From: Iris pallida
Lineage: Eukaryota > Streptophyta > Magnoliopsida > Asparagales > Iridaceae
Direction: 5' to 3'
DNA length: 64,000 nt
Assembly (NCBI GenBank): GCA_029216955.1
Contig: JANAVB010015600.1
Span: forward strand, 28,888,499 to 28,952,498
How positions within the stretch are numbered: the first letter of the stretch is position 1; every line of letters starts with the position of its first letter. Shown piece after piece: positions 13,190 through 25,473 of the stretch. The position numbers and the translations under genes were made by a program. The notes under the pieces were generated by a model. That model did not search any database, had not been told where the DNA came from, and worked only from the letters and a program-made list of their open reading frames with translations.

Positions 13190-13901
13190 GAGACTGCATC
13201 AGTCTTAATTCTCTTGATCTCCAACATAAGTCTCGGTCCAATATTTTGATCGCATCCAACAAGCCAACCCAAATGCCTTGTGCGAAGCGGAGCATTACAA
13301 AGTAGATGAGGAACATGTATGTGAAAGAAGGAAACATATGGGAGACACATGTAAACAATAACTACTCGGTCAGTTTTAAGAATGTCTTGCACTATCGGAA
13401 TCGTTTAAAAACGATGATAGATAGAAGATTTAAATATGGGCGGTCGACCAGCTTGTGGTGCGACCCTTGGATTACGCACAGCAGCTTGCTTGATCGTGGT
13501 GGATGGCATGAGCGGGCGAACACAGATAGAGAGGCCCTGGTTAGTTCGATTATTGTGAACAAAAGCTGGTAGCTGGAGACCTCCAACTGTACGTGCATGT
13601 ACAACCATAAAATCTGCGGGTGTCCCATCGACTAAGAGCTTGAGGCAGATGTTTGGGTATGGAGCGACTCGGGTGGCGACAAGTTTGTAGCTAAAGACGT
13701 GTACAACCGAGTCAGACATTCACATGAAAGATGGGATAAGATAGATTTGGTTTGGGTGAAGGGGCTTGCCCCTAAGATGCAATTTTGCATGTATAAACAT
13801 TGCTTACAGAGGTTGCTAACACTTGATCGGCTGAGCAAATTTGGCATTCTCAATGAAGGGCAAAATTGCGTCATGTGTAGTACGGAATAGAAATCCATGA
13901 A
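13190..13901 (+). pseudogene. L1-type LINE reverse transcriptase C-terminal region, left half
   Basis: Plus-strand frames with stops and shifts match the end of plant non-LTR reverse transcriptases. GNIWETHV..FKNVLHYRN and GRSTSLWCDPWITHSSLLDR (about 13,306-13,500) correspond to the post-RT segment. VWVKGLAPKMQFCMYKHCL..RLLTLDRLSKFGI and CVMC (13,750-13,880) correspond to the zf-RVT zinc domain. An in-frame TAG follows CVMCSTE. The frame breaks at 13,901 where the LARD is inserted and resumes at 25,121. The start is approximate; the LINE looks 5'-truncated. Confidence 0.75.
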
Positions 13902-16053
13902 TGTCACGCCCCAGTACCGAAATATGGGGACGGACTAGGCCAGCTACTCCGTATGAGGTATAAAACGTCATACGACGATCGTGGCTGTCAATCTTGCTGG
14001 GTATCCTAGCATGCAAGCAGTCTATGGCCTAAATCTGATCTCATATCCACAGGCAATAATCAATGAAATAACGACAAGAGAGATAATCATATGAAAAACA
14101 GGAAATACTCATATGATAATCAGAGAGTCTACAATAAGAAATAATGTAGACAAGAATACCTTCCCACACAGTTCCCTCATGGTCAGAAACTGAAGCACGT
14201 CCTCCAAGTCAAGTCTGGAAGATCCACATGGTCGATCACAGGCAATCTGGGAACAATCCAGGGTTGGTCAGGCCAACCGTAGCAAGTACCAGAAAGGAAG
14301 GCTCAAGGACGGACGAAGAAAACCAGCAGGATATAATATAACAGAAATAGCATCTAAAAACAGTAAATGAGGTAAGGGATCGTGCGGTACCAACGCACGA
14401 TAACAATCCAACAACTAAAAGTATTCTGGTCGTAACCTCGGTCGATAGCCTATCGTAGCACAATAACCAACCCAACAATCAAACAAGAACATGGGTTGGA
14501 TCATGCACCACGATAGTCCATGTTCCTCAGTTATTCCCAAAAGTAACTCAACAATCATCACAATCATCCTAACATACACTAATGCCTGCATCGCTAACTG
14601 GAGATCGTAGTCTGTCATCGGAGCAGTAACCCATCCCTACATCAAACAAGAACAAGGGAACGAATTACTGCACCGGGACAGCGTTACGTGCCAGCCAGCT
14701 TAGCAAGCAACAAGCCAAACAATTATATAAATAAGCGGCCACTCAAATGTCTACGGCTGTCTATGTGGTGGTTGGGTTACCCCAACAATGCCATATAGGA
14801 ATCCTCAGATCGTGCTATATCCTGCAAGGGCTAGCGAGGCCAAATAACACATAGCAGGTAGGTATGCACGGTCCCTCGGAAGGCCACCGTGCTAAGCAGG
14901 AGTACATATAGTAGTCGGATACTGCCATATCCGTGGCGGCCAACCCCGACGCGCCAGGACGAGCCTGTGGCGGCCGGTAATGCACGATCTCGGGATTCCG
15001 TTCCCTCCCAATGCTTCTACCATTTTTTAGTTGCCTAGATTAACCCTACATTTATCCGGAATCACATGCCGTGGTCACATGCTCATCCTCCTAGATGTCG
15101 TACCTCAGTACGAGAACGCTAAGTAAGAATCAGCCTCGGCACCTATAGTCCCAGTTGTGATCCATCCTTAGTGTTATGCAACAAGCAAGCAAGCAATCCT
15201 AACCACGCTAAAACTATAGGCCAACTACCAGATACCCGTGCAGGTAATCATATAATATAGCCAGAATATCAAGATGGCATCGCAATGCCATATAATCATG
15301 GAAGTAGCACCTCAAAGTGCCAATAGACAAAGGGCACCGCAGTGCAAGGTCAGGGCCAGTATCTCACGGGGTAAGCTGGACTTATAGCACGGATACATGT
15401 AGTCAGGTCTGGGACAAGGACAACTCTGTCAGTCACAAGAAGTCATCTGCCCACATCGTGGCATGGATATCAGGTCAAGTACAAGACCAGAACCTCTACT
15501 ATAATAACATCTCAAGCATATATGGGAGCCTACAGCTCCAATTATCAAGTCGGTCTATCCACCAAATCAATCTATCAAGTGTCTCCCATCCATGAGGGAG
15601 TGAATATCACGTCAATAAAGACAACCACCAAATACCAATCTCATTTCTCCTAACAATGCTAGGCCCTCAGACTCACAAGAATCCTCCTAGACAATGATCA
15701 CAAGCCACTAGAAAACAAGCCCCTCAACTACCAAGACACAGCAATCAACCAGGTTCTCTAACTACCGGAATACACAAAGGTACCGAATTTGGGCGTTTGG
15801 GAAGTCGAGTAAAAATCATATAATAATACCCTCGATATTCTCCTCGTTCCGCGAGACACTCGCACCAGTATCAAAATCCAAGAGTCCTCAAGATATATCT
15901 GATCAAATTAGAACATCACCAAAGAACTAGTAACACTATCTAAGAATCCACTTAGTCTACCATAACCACTATCTCAATATCATATCTCCTCATAGTCAAT
16001 CCTCGAATAAGATCATAATCCCAACACACGGGTCAACACTAATTAACGCCGTC

Positions 16054-16389
16054 GGAAAATGGCAAGGATTGCGTGAACAACTCTGGATCAGATCCACAAC
16101 CCTTAAACCAAACAAGGACCAGGGTTGCAGACCTTCACCCGAGTAGAACCGCTCTCCTTACACAATCCGGCGGACAGGACAGATAATGGGATAACAAATA
16201 AACTAGAACACCATCTAAAAAGAAGGGTCACAGGTCAAGAGTCCAATGGGTGATACCGTCGAAAAGGCAAGGATTGCGTGAACCACTCTGGATCAGATCC
16301 ACAACCCTTAAACCAAACAAGGACCAGGGTTGCAGACCCTCACCCGAGTAGAACTGCTCTCCTTACACAATCCGGCGGACAGGACAGAT
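16054..16389. repeat. Two-copy 131-bp direct repeat inside the LARD LTR
   Basis: GGCAAGGATTGCGTGAACAA to GGCGGACAGGACAGAT occurs at 16,054-16,184 and again at 16,258-16,389, separated by about 73 bp. The same pair is present in the right LTR at about 22,330-22,461 and 22,535-22,666, so the duplication predates insertion. Confidence 0.85.
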
Positions 16390-17299
16390 CAAGACGCTAG
16401 GCGACTAATCTAGTCGGGAGTCTACCTAGCAGGCAATGAGATCAGGGATACTATACCAAGAAGAACATGCATGAGTTCAGTCCCACAAACCAAAGGAATG
16501 GCACTGTCCAATCCTTCGAACCAAATTCCCAACCGAGAATTCTGAAAAAATCCGGCAGAGTCTCCTTTGTATTCTGGACGGGAGCACCCTACGAATAGAG
16601 GCTAAAACCACTCGGCGCAACCCGCCGCAGAATCGCAGAATCGCGGACTCGCGGGCTGAGAACACTAAGTCTCAGCTACCAGTAGCACTACGATGCGTAC
16701 TGGGAACAAATCGATAGCCGAGAACACTAAGTCTCGGCCTCCAGTAGCACTACAATGCGTACTGGGCGCCAAGCCAACATGCATAATAATAAAGTAACCG
16801 CCTCGCAGGGCGCACCACAACACATGCTCATAAATCCCTAACCCAAGCACAATCACCGCCACAAGTAAAGTTAGCCAAAGCCGTTACCCGACTGCGAGTC
16901 AGACACGGGGCATATGGGGACAATCCGTACAAGTGAGTCATGCTCGTGTCCTCGGAGGTGTGGATGACCCATCCGAGTCGTCCGATACGGTCTATCCCAG
17001 TATCGGACCAAGCTAATCTAGGTTATCATGGCAGTTCTACTGCTAAGCTACACTACTCATGGTTATACAATTTACAATAAATTAAATACAATAAAAAATA
17101 TCCAGGAGAGATGGCAAGAGCCGCCGATGAGCAAGGGATACTTGCCTAGGGGGCTCGGCTAGGTAAGCAAGTCTTCGGTAGTCGCGATCCAAGCTAGCAC
17201 GCCAATCGAGATCCTCAGAACACACAATAAACAATCATTAGAATTAAATAATAAAGTAATGTATGAAATCACAGAGGATGGCAGGAGGATATACCGTAT

Positions 17300-17720
17300 G
17301 GGTCCCGCAAATAGCGCAGGGATCTCGCACGGAAACCGAGGCACACGGACCAACGCGGACACACAAACCGAGACGTGCACACGAATTGAGATGGAGCGAG
17401 ATTCAAGGAAGCACGCAAATCAATACGGCATACAAGTCGATGTATGCACGTAAATCGATACGGTGCGGAGTCCAAAGTGATACACAAACCAAGGCGGCAC
17501 GTAAATCCGTATGTACACGCAAATCGAGATGGCACAAAGTCCAAGGTGGCACATATGCCAATGCGGTACGCAAATCGATGCATACACGCAAACCAGTACG
17601 ACACGGAGATCAAAGTGGTACGCAACCGAGGCGGCATGCAAATCGGTACGGGTACGTAAATCGGAACGGCACGAAAATCGAGATGGGCACAAAGGCCGAG
17701 ACACATAAATAAGGCAACAC
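17300..17720. repeat. Degenerate tandem repeats in the LARD LTR
   Basis: The words ACGCAAATCGA, GGCACG and AAAGTCCAAGGTGGCAC recur at roughly 20-65 bp spacing. The right LTR has the same block at about 23,578-23,998. The open frames crossing it (149-267 aa) are Arg/Thr/Cys-rich products of the repeat, not proteins. Confidence 0.7.
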
Positions 17721-18399
17721 GCAAACCAATGGGGCTCGGTGCCCGAGGCAGCGCGGGGCTCGAGGCATCCCGTTGCCCAAGGCAGCGCGTGAATCGAGGG
17801 TGCACGAAAACCAATAAGGCGCACGCAAACCGAAGCATACGCAGAACGAGACGCATGCGGACCGAGCAGCGTACTGCTCGAGGCAGCACGTGCATCGAGG
17901 CACGTGGCCCGAAGAGCACGCAGCCCAAGGCTGGCTCGCTGCTCGAGCAGCGCGGGGACCAAGGGCGTCCCGCCGCTCGAGGTGGTGCTGGCCCGGGCGC
18001 GGCAACGACACGGCGGTGGTGCTAGCCACCGGAGAGAAGAGGAAAGGAAGGACGGGGGAGATCGGGGCTCACCGGGGTCGGTCGGGCTCCGGCGGAGGGG
18101 CAGCAGCAGCAGCGGTGGTGGTGCTGGTGGCGACGGAGGAGGTCGGCCGAGAGGGAGACGGCGACGGCGACGATGATGAGGGCGGTGGCGGTGGAGACGA
18201 AGGCGCCGGCGGCGCTCAGGGGGCCGGGGGAGAAAGGGGGCAGTGGTGGTCGCGGAAGTGGTGACGGAGACGGTGGCTGGCGGTGGCGGCTCCGGGAAGA
18301 GGGGGCTCAGAGAGGAGGCGGCGAAGGCGTGGCGGTGCTGGTGGGTGATGGAGGCGGCTGGGGCATGGCCGCGGCGGAGCTGGCCGGACGCAGGGGCGA

Positions 18400-18665
18400 G
18401 CGGGAGCTCGAGGGAGAGGGGAAAGAGAGTGCACGAGAGGAAGAGGGGCTGGGAAGAGAGAGAGTTGAGCGGAAGAGTGAGGGAGAGGAGAGCTGAGCGG
18501 GAGAGAGAGAGAGGGATGAGCTGTGAGGGGAGGGGGCGACTGCTCCAGCAAGTAAGAGGGGAGAGAGAGGAAGAGTGAAGAGAGAGGTGAGGGGGTTAGG
18601 TAGGGGGAGGAGAGAGAGATGGTGTGAGGGAGTGAAATGACAAGAGAGAGGGGGAGTAGATATTT
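18400..18665. repeat. GA-rich purine tract of the LARD LTR
   Basis: Almost pure purine on the plus strand (GAGAGAG, GGGAGAGG), CT-rich in element sense. The copy in the right LTR is at about 24,676-24,940. It lies downstream of the AT-rich start of the LTR in element sense and may be a promoter or leader element, but no TATA box is obvious. Confidence 0.5.
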
Positions 18666-18839
18666 TGGAGGGTAGACTAGGATCATGAAATTAATTAATA
18701 ATAAATAATTAATGAGGGCAAAATCACCTCCAATAAAATAATAAAAATTTCAAATACACCCCAAAAATTAAAATCCTCCAAAATACGAAATACAGTCGAA
18801 ATACAGTCATATACCTATTTCTAAAATAGGGATATGACA

Positions 18840-18880
18840 TCCTACCCACCTTACAAAAATTTCGTCCTCGAAATTTCGAA
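18840..18880 (-). other. LARD polypurine tract and conserved box
   Basis: On the minus strand: AATTTCGAGGACGAAATT, then TTTGTAAGGTGGGTAGGA, then the LTR start TGTCATATCCC. The same box precedes the 3' LTRs of the coding gypsy relics at 3.8 and 55.6 kb, which links the LARD to that lineage. Confidence 0.7.
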
Positions 18881-20151
18881 ATCATGTATATAAGATTTTC
18901 AAAACTAGTACATATAGGTACCATGAAAACTCTACCCACCTTACAGAAATCAAGTAATACAATAAGAAACGAACCAAATCTCAATATGAAAACATCAAAG
19001 CAAGCAAGTCTCGCTAAATAAATCAACTCGCAAGGTAAATCGAAAACATCGAAAGAATCTCGAAAATCAAAGTCTCGCATACACGAAATAACCCCATAAA
19101 TCAAAACAAGTATAGAATGTCGAAAACAATGTCAGAAAACGTAAAATCCCAACTGCATAAAAATCCTCACAAATCATAAAATACAGGATATATGTCTCGA
19201 ACCGATGACCGTAGTTACTAATATCCGAAAAATGTGTGTCATGATCATTCCTTGCCATGCCATCCGGAATGGCTGCAAAAGATGCATCAGGGCACTATAA
19301 TCGATCGGCTGCAACTTTCGTTACCACGCCGTCAAGGTATACTAGGGTCATCCGGTACTCTCGACAAATACCCAAAACGAACCAAATCCATAACCCAAAT
19401 ATCCAATTCACTAAAATCACAAAATCTCTAACAATATAACGAGTCCTAGAAAACCATCAAAATCCAAAATCCAGGTGAATCGTATCACACATCCGAAAAT
19501 ATCTTCAATAATAATCACAATATAGCTTTTCTAGGAAAATACTCCATATCCGTAGAAAAATACTCCAAATCAAGAATCCATATCAAAACATAATGTATAG
19601 AAGGAATATCTATAATCAAAATAATATCTGAAATATATAATCATGAGTGCGGAACTGTCCGGAATCAAGGAAGCCGAATCGATACAAGAATATCCCTCGG
19701 ATACTTAATAAATGTCAAAATATCCAATCTCAGAGTCCTGATGAAATCTTCATTCCGCAGCAATCCAGCCAACGCTCGAAGAGGACGATAATGATACTAA
19801 GTCAACACGAAGTCAACACACGAAAGGGATAACAAGGAATCAAACAAGGCGAAACACCGGCAGAGAGTACAGAACCCAAGATAAATAATCAAGTAACCCA
19901 ATGATGGAGATAAGATGACATCTCATCGGATAAAACGATCGACATGACCAACTATAGGATCATATCTATCAAACAAGGATCAGGGGTAGATAACAACAAA
20001 TGAGACAGGGCAAAGCAAAATAGGTCCAGGTAGAGATGAGGACCAATTCACAAGTTCAAGGGAGCGAAGGACAAGTGTAGCAAGTTAGAATCCCAAGGAA
20101 TAGTGGACTGAGATCAACAATCATGTGATACCCAACAATATCTCAAAACGA

Positions 20152-20178
20152 GACCTGCATGGGCTACCACTAAAACCT
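20152..20178 (-). other. LARD primer-side sequence (PBS candidate)
   Basis: The plus strand reads GACCTGCATGGGCTACCAC then TAAAACC, next to the right LTR. In element sense TGGTAGCCCATG starts a few bases inside the LTR edge. It does not look like the common iMet PBS. The coding element has nearly the same sequence at 59,782-59,808. Confidence 0.5.
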
Positions 20179-23100
20179 TATCACGCCCCAGTACCGAAAT
20201 ATGGGGACGGACTAGGCCAGCTACTCCGTATGAGGTATAAAACGTCATACGGCGATCGTGGCTGTCAATCTTGCTGGGTATCCTAGCATGCAAGCAGTCT
20301 ATGGCCTAAATCTGATCTCATATCCACAGGCAATAATCAATGAAATAACGACAAGAGAGATAATCATATGAAAAACAGGAAATACTCATATGATAATCAG
20401 AGAGTCTACAATAAGAAATAATGTAGACAAGAATACCTTCCCACACAGTTCCCTCATGGTCAGGAACTGAAGCACGTCCTCCAAGTCAAGTCTGGAAGAT
20501 CCACATGGTCGGTCACAGGCAATCTGGGAACAATCCAGGGTTGGTCAGGCCAACCGTAGCAAGTACCAGAAAGGAAGGCTCAAGGACGGACGAAAAAAAC
20601 CAGCAGGATATAATATAACAGAAATAGCATCTAAAAACAGTAAATGAGGTAAGGGATCGTGCGGTACCAACGCACGATAACAATCCAACAACTAAAAGTA
20701 TTCTGGTCGTAACCTCGGTCGATAGCCTATCGTAGCACAATAACCAACCCAATAATCAAACAAGAACATGGGTTGGATCATGCACCACGATAGTCCATGT
20801 TCCTCAGTTATTCCCAAAAGTAACTCAACAATCATCACAATCATCCTAACATACACTAATGCCTGCATCGCTAACTGGAGATCGTAGTCTGTCATCGGAG
20901 CAGTAACCCATCCCTACATCAAACAAGAACAAGGGAACGAATTACTGCACCGGGACAGCGTTACGTGCCAGCCAGCTTAGCAAGCAACAAGCCAAACAAT
21001 TATATAAATAAGCGGCCACTCAAATGTCTACGGCTGTCTATGTGGTGGTTGGGTTACCCCAACAATGCCATATAGGAATCCTCAGATCGTGCTATATCCC
21101 GCAAGGGCTAGCGAGGCCAAATAACACATAGCAGGTAGGTATGCACGGTCCCTCGGAAGGCCACCGTGCTAAGCAGGAGTACATATAGTAGTCGGATACT
21201 GCCATATCCGTGGCGGCCAACCCCGACGCGCCAGGACGAGCCTGTGGCGGCCGGTAATGTACGATCTCGGGATTCCGTTCCCTCCCAATGCTTCTACCAT
21301 TTTTTAGTTGCCTAGATTAACCCTACATTTATCCGGAATCACATATCGTGGTCACATGCTCATCCTCCTAGATGTCGTACCTCAGTACGAGAACGCTAAG
21401 TAAGAATCAGCCTCGGCACCTATAGTCCCAGTTGTGATCCATCCTTAGTGTTATGCAACAAGCAAGCAAGCAATCCTAACCACGCTAAAACTATAGGCCA
21501 ACTACCAGATACCCGTGCAGGTAATCATATAATATAGCCAGAATATCAAGATGGCATCGCAATACCATATAATCATGGAAGTAGCACCTCAAAGTGCCAA
21601 TAGACAAAGGGCACCGCAGTACAAGGTCAGGGCCAGTATCTCACGGGGTAAGCTGGACTTATAGCACGGATACAGGTAGTCAGGTCTGGGACAAGGACAA
21701 CTCTGTCAGTCACAAGAAGTCATCTGCCCACATCGTGGCATGGATATCAGGTCAAGTACAAGACCAGAACCTCTACTATAATAACATCTCAAGCATATAT
21801 GGGAGCCTACAGCTCCAATTATCAAGTCGGTCTATCCACCAAATCAATCTATCAAGTGTCTCCCATCCATGAGGGAGTGAATATCACGTCAATAAAGACA
21901 ACCACCAAATACCAATCTCATTTCTCCTAACAATGCTAGGCCCTCAGACTCACAAGAATCCTCCTAGACAATGATCACAAGCCACTAGAAAACAAGCCCC
22001 TCAACTACCAAGACACAGCAATCAACCAGGTTCTCTAACTACCGGAATACACAAAGGTACCGGATTTGGGCATTTGGGAAGTCGAGTAAAAATCATATAA
22101 TAATACCCTCGATATTCTCCTCGTTCCGCGAGACACTCGCACCAGTATCAAAATCCAAGAGTCCTCAAGACATATCTGATCAAATTAGAACATCACCAAA
22201 GAACTAGTAACACTATCTAAGAATCCACTTAGTCTATCATAACCACTATCTCAATATCATATCTCCTCATAGTCAATCCTCGAATAAGATCATAATCCCA
22301 ACACATGGGTCAACACTAATCAACGCCGTCAGAAAATGGCAAGGATTGCGTGAACAACTCTGGATCAGATCCACAACCCTTAAACCAAACAAGGACCAGG
22401 GTTGCAGACCTTCATCCGAGTAGAACCGCTCTCCTTACACAATCCGGCGGACAGGACAGATAATGGGATAACAACTAAACTAGAACACCATCTAAAAAGA
22501 AGGGTCACAGGTCAAGAGTCCAATGGGTGATACCGTGGAAAAGGCAAGGATTGCGTGAACCACTCTGGATTAGATCCACAACCCTTAAACCAAACAAGGA
22601 CCAGGGTTGCAGACCCTTACCCGAGTAGAACCGCTCTCCTTACACAATCCGACGGACAGGACAGATCAAGACGCTAGGCGACTAATCTAGTCGGGAGTCT
22701 ACCTAGCAGGCAATGAGATCAGGGATACTATACCAAGAAGAACATGCATGAGTTCAGTCCCGCAAACCAAAGGAATGGTACTGCCCAATCCTTCGAACCA
22801 AATTCCCAACCGGGAATTCTGAAAAAATCCGGCAGAGTCTCCTTTGTATTCTGGACGGGAGCACCCTACGAATAGAGGCTAAAACCACTCGGCGCAACCC
22901 GCCGCAGAATCGCAGAATCGCGGACTCGCGGGCTGAGAACACTAAGTCTCAGCTACCAGTAGCACTACGATGCGTACTGGGAACAAATCGATAGCCGAGA
23001 ACACTAAGTCTCGGCCTCCAGTAGCACTACAATGCGTACTGGGCGCCAAGCCAACATGCATAATAATAAACTAACCGCCTCGCAGGGCGCACCATAACAC

Positions 23101-25115
23101 ATGCTCATAAATCCATAACCCAAGCACAATCACTGCCACAAGTAAAGTTAGCCAAAGCCGTTACCCGACTGCGAGTCGGACACGGGGCATATGGGGACAA
23201 TCCGTACAAGTGAGTCATACTCGTGTCCTCGGAGGTGTGGATGACCCATCCGAGTCGTCCGATACGGTCTATCCCAGTATCGGACCAAGCTAATCTAGGT
23301 TATCATGGCAGTTCTACTGTTAAGCTACACTACTCATGGTTATACAATTTACAAATAAATTAAATACAATAAAAAATATCCAGGAGAGATGGCAAGAGCC
23401 GCCGATGAGCAAGGGATACTTGCCTAGGGGGCTCGGCTAGGTAAGCAAGTCTTCGGTAGTCGCGATCCAAGCTAGCACGCCAATCGAGATCCTCAGAACA
23501 CACAATAAACAATCATTAGAATTAAATAATAAAGTAATGTATGAAATCACAGAGGATGGCAGGAGGATATACCGTATGGGTCCCGCAAATAGCGCAGGGA
23601 TCTCGCACGGAAACCGAGGCACACGGACCAACGCGGACACACAAACCGAGACGTGCACACGAATTGAGATGGAGCGAGATTCAAGGAAGCACGCAAATCA
23701 ATGCGGCATACAAGTCGATGTATGCACGCAAATCGATACGGTACGGAGTCCAAAGTGATACACAAACCAAGGCGGCACGTAAATCCGTACGTACACGCAA
23801 ATCGAGATGGCACAAAGTCCAAGGTGGCACACATGCCAATGCGGCACGCAAATCGATGCATGCACACAAACCAGTACGACACGGAGATCAAAGTGGTACG
23901 CAACCGAGGCGGCACGCAAATCGGTACGGGTACGCAAATCGGAGCAGCACGAAAATCGAGATGGGAACAAAGGCCGAGACACATAAATGAGGCAACACGC
24001 AAACCAATGGGGCACGGTGCCCGAGGCAGCACGGGGCTCGAGGCGTCCCGCTGCCCAAGGCAGCGCGTGAATCGAGGATGCACAAAAACCAATAAGGCGC
24101 ACGTAAATCGAAGCATACGCAGAACGAGACGCACGCGGACCGAGCAGCGTACTGCTCGAGGCAGCACGTGCATCGAGGCACGTGGCCCGAAGAGCACGCA
24201 GCCTAAGGCTGGCTCGCTGCTCGAGCAGCGCGGGGACCAAGGGCGTCCCGCCGCTCGAGGCGGTGCTGGCCCGGGCGCGACAACGATACGGCGGTGGTGC
24301 TGGCCACCGGAGAGAAGAGGAAAGGAAGGACGGGGGAGATCGGGGCTCACCGGGGTCGGTCGGGCTCCGGCGGAGGGGCAGCAGCAGCAGCGGTGGTGGT
24401 GCTGGTGGCGACGGAAGAGGCCGGCCGAGAGGGAGACGGCGACGGCAACGATGATGAGGGCGGTGGCGGTGGAGACGAAGGCGCCGGCGACGCTCAGGGG
24501 GCCGGGGGAGAAAGGGGGCAGTGGTGGTCGCGGAAGTGGTGACGGAGACGGTGGCTGGCGGTGGCGGCTCCGGGAAGAGGGGGCTCAGGGAGGAGGCGGC
24601 GAAGGCGTGGCGGTGCTGGTGGGTGATGGAGGCGGCTGGGGCATGGCCGCGGCGGAGCTGGCCGGACGCAGGGGCGAGCGGGAGCTCGAGGGAGAGGGGA
24701 AAGAGAGTGCACGAGAGGAAGAGGGGCTGGGAAGAGAGAGAGTTGAGCGGAAGAGTGAGGGAGAGGAGAGCTGAGCGGGAGAGAGAGAGGGATGAGCTGT
24801 GAGGGGAGGGGGCGGCTGCTCCAGCAAGTAAGAGGGGAGAGAGAGGAAGAGTGAAGAGAGAGGTGAGGGGGTTAGGTAGGGAGAGGAGAGAGAGATGATG
24901 TGAGGGAGTGAAATGACAAGAGAGAGGGGGAGTAGATATTTTGGAGGGTAGACTAGGATCATGAAATTAATTAATAACAAATAATTAATGAGGGCAAAAT
25001 CACCTCCAATAAAATAATAAAAATTTCAAATACACCCCAAAAATTAAAATCCTCCAAAATACGAAATACAGTCGAAATACAGTCATATACCTATTTCTAA
25101 AATAGGGATATGACA
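20179..25115 (-). repeat. LARD right LTR (5' LTR), 4937 bp
   Basis: Near-identical to the left LTR along its whole length, with scattered substitutions and a few 1-2 bp indels. Its outer dinucleotide on the plus strand is TA instead of TG (TATCACG). The same internal repeats, GC-rich block and GA tract recur. The 357-aa open frame at 23,701-24,774 is a by-product of the GC-rich part. Confidence 0.9.
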
Positions 25116-25120
25116 ATGAA

Positions 25121-25469
25121 CCATCTATTTTTTACTTGCAATGTCTCGAGGCAGATTTGGAGAGCCCAGGGTCTCAAATTGAACATGACAAACTGGTAAG
25201 CTTTGGACTGGTTGGCTATCTCGGAGGATATTCGTGATGTGCGTCACCGTGGAGCGGTGTGGTTCAGTACAACTCGTATCAGACTTGCAGCTGCAGTTTG
25301 TCATATATGGTGGGAGAGAAATAAACGCATATTTGAAAACGTACAGACACCTATTATAGGCATAATATATAATATAGAAAATGATGTACGCGGGATGGGG
25401 CTTTGATTTCTTTTGTAACTGATTCAAGGGGTGTAATTGCATCCATTTACTGAATAAATAATTACCTTT

Positions 25470-25473
<4 letters not shown>
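25121..25473 (+). pseudogene. L1-type LINE, right half: zinc domain end and 3' tail
   Basis: Directly after the second ATGAA, the frame reads NHLFFTCNVSRQIWR, the H..C half of the zf-RVT domain whose CxxC half lies at 13,870. After a stop and a frame change it continues RLAAAVCHIWWERNKRIFEN, the conserved C-terminal signature of plant L1 elements, to about 25,406. A short 3' tail follows, ending at an AT microsatellite at 25,474. Removing the LARD and one ATGAA restores the expected spacing, which confirms the insertion site. Confidence 0.8.

Larger units (their letters stand above)
13902..18839 (-). repeat. LARD left LTR (3' LTR), 4938 bp
   Basis: Read from the left it has a 14.1-16.0 kb unique part, a two-copy repeat of about 131 bp (16,054-16,184 and 16,258-16,389, period 205), a two-copy repeat of about 65 bp containing AGAACACTAAGTCTC (16,655-16,770), degenerate CGCAAATCGA-type repeats (17,300-17,720), a very GC-rich part (17.7-18.4 kb), a GA-rich purine tract (18.4-18.66 kb) and an AT-rich end. 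In element orientation the AT-rich and CT-rich parts are the promoter side. It carries no gene. Confidence 0.9.
18840..20178 (-). other. LARD interior, non-coding
   Basis: The 1339 bp between the LTRs is rich in A and in the words AAATC and ATACAC. No gag, protease, RT or integrase motif is visible in any frame. It starts with the polypurine-type box (18,840-18,880) and ends with the primer-side sequence (20,152-20,178). A second weaker copy of the PPT-like CTACCCACCTTACA lies at about 18,931. Confidence 0.8.
13902..25115 (-). mobile_element. Complete LARD-like non-autonomous LTR retrotransposon (11.2 kb)
   Basis: Two long direct repeats begin TGTCACGCCCCAGTACC (TATCACG in the right copy) and end GGATATGACA. 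They flank 1339 bp of non-coding DNA. The 5-bp target duplication ATGAA lies at 13,897-13,901 and 25,116-25,120. A polypurine-type box follows the left repeat, so the element reads on the minus strand. Large LTRs with no coding interior define LARDs; here the LTRs are about 4.94 kb each and the interior is unusually short. By eye the first 1.2 kb of the two LTRs differ at about nine positions, which implies recent insertion. Gag, pol and env are all absent, so mobility would need proteins in trans. Confidence 0.9.

Noticed and set aside
23701..24774. 357-aa plus-strand open frame and its 267-aa minus-strand partner
   Set aside because: They cross the degenerate repeat, GC-rich and GA-rich parts of the LARD LTR. 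Composition is Arg/Gly/Glu or Arg/Cys skewed, with no domain, and the copy in the other LTR is broken.
13902..25115. Large tandem segmental duplication (two copies of about 4.9 kb)
   Set aside because: The repeats end in TG..CA-type termini (one mutated to TA), the whole is flanked by the 5-bp duplication ATGAA, and a PPT box lies at the interior edge. They are LTRs.
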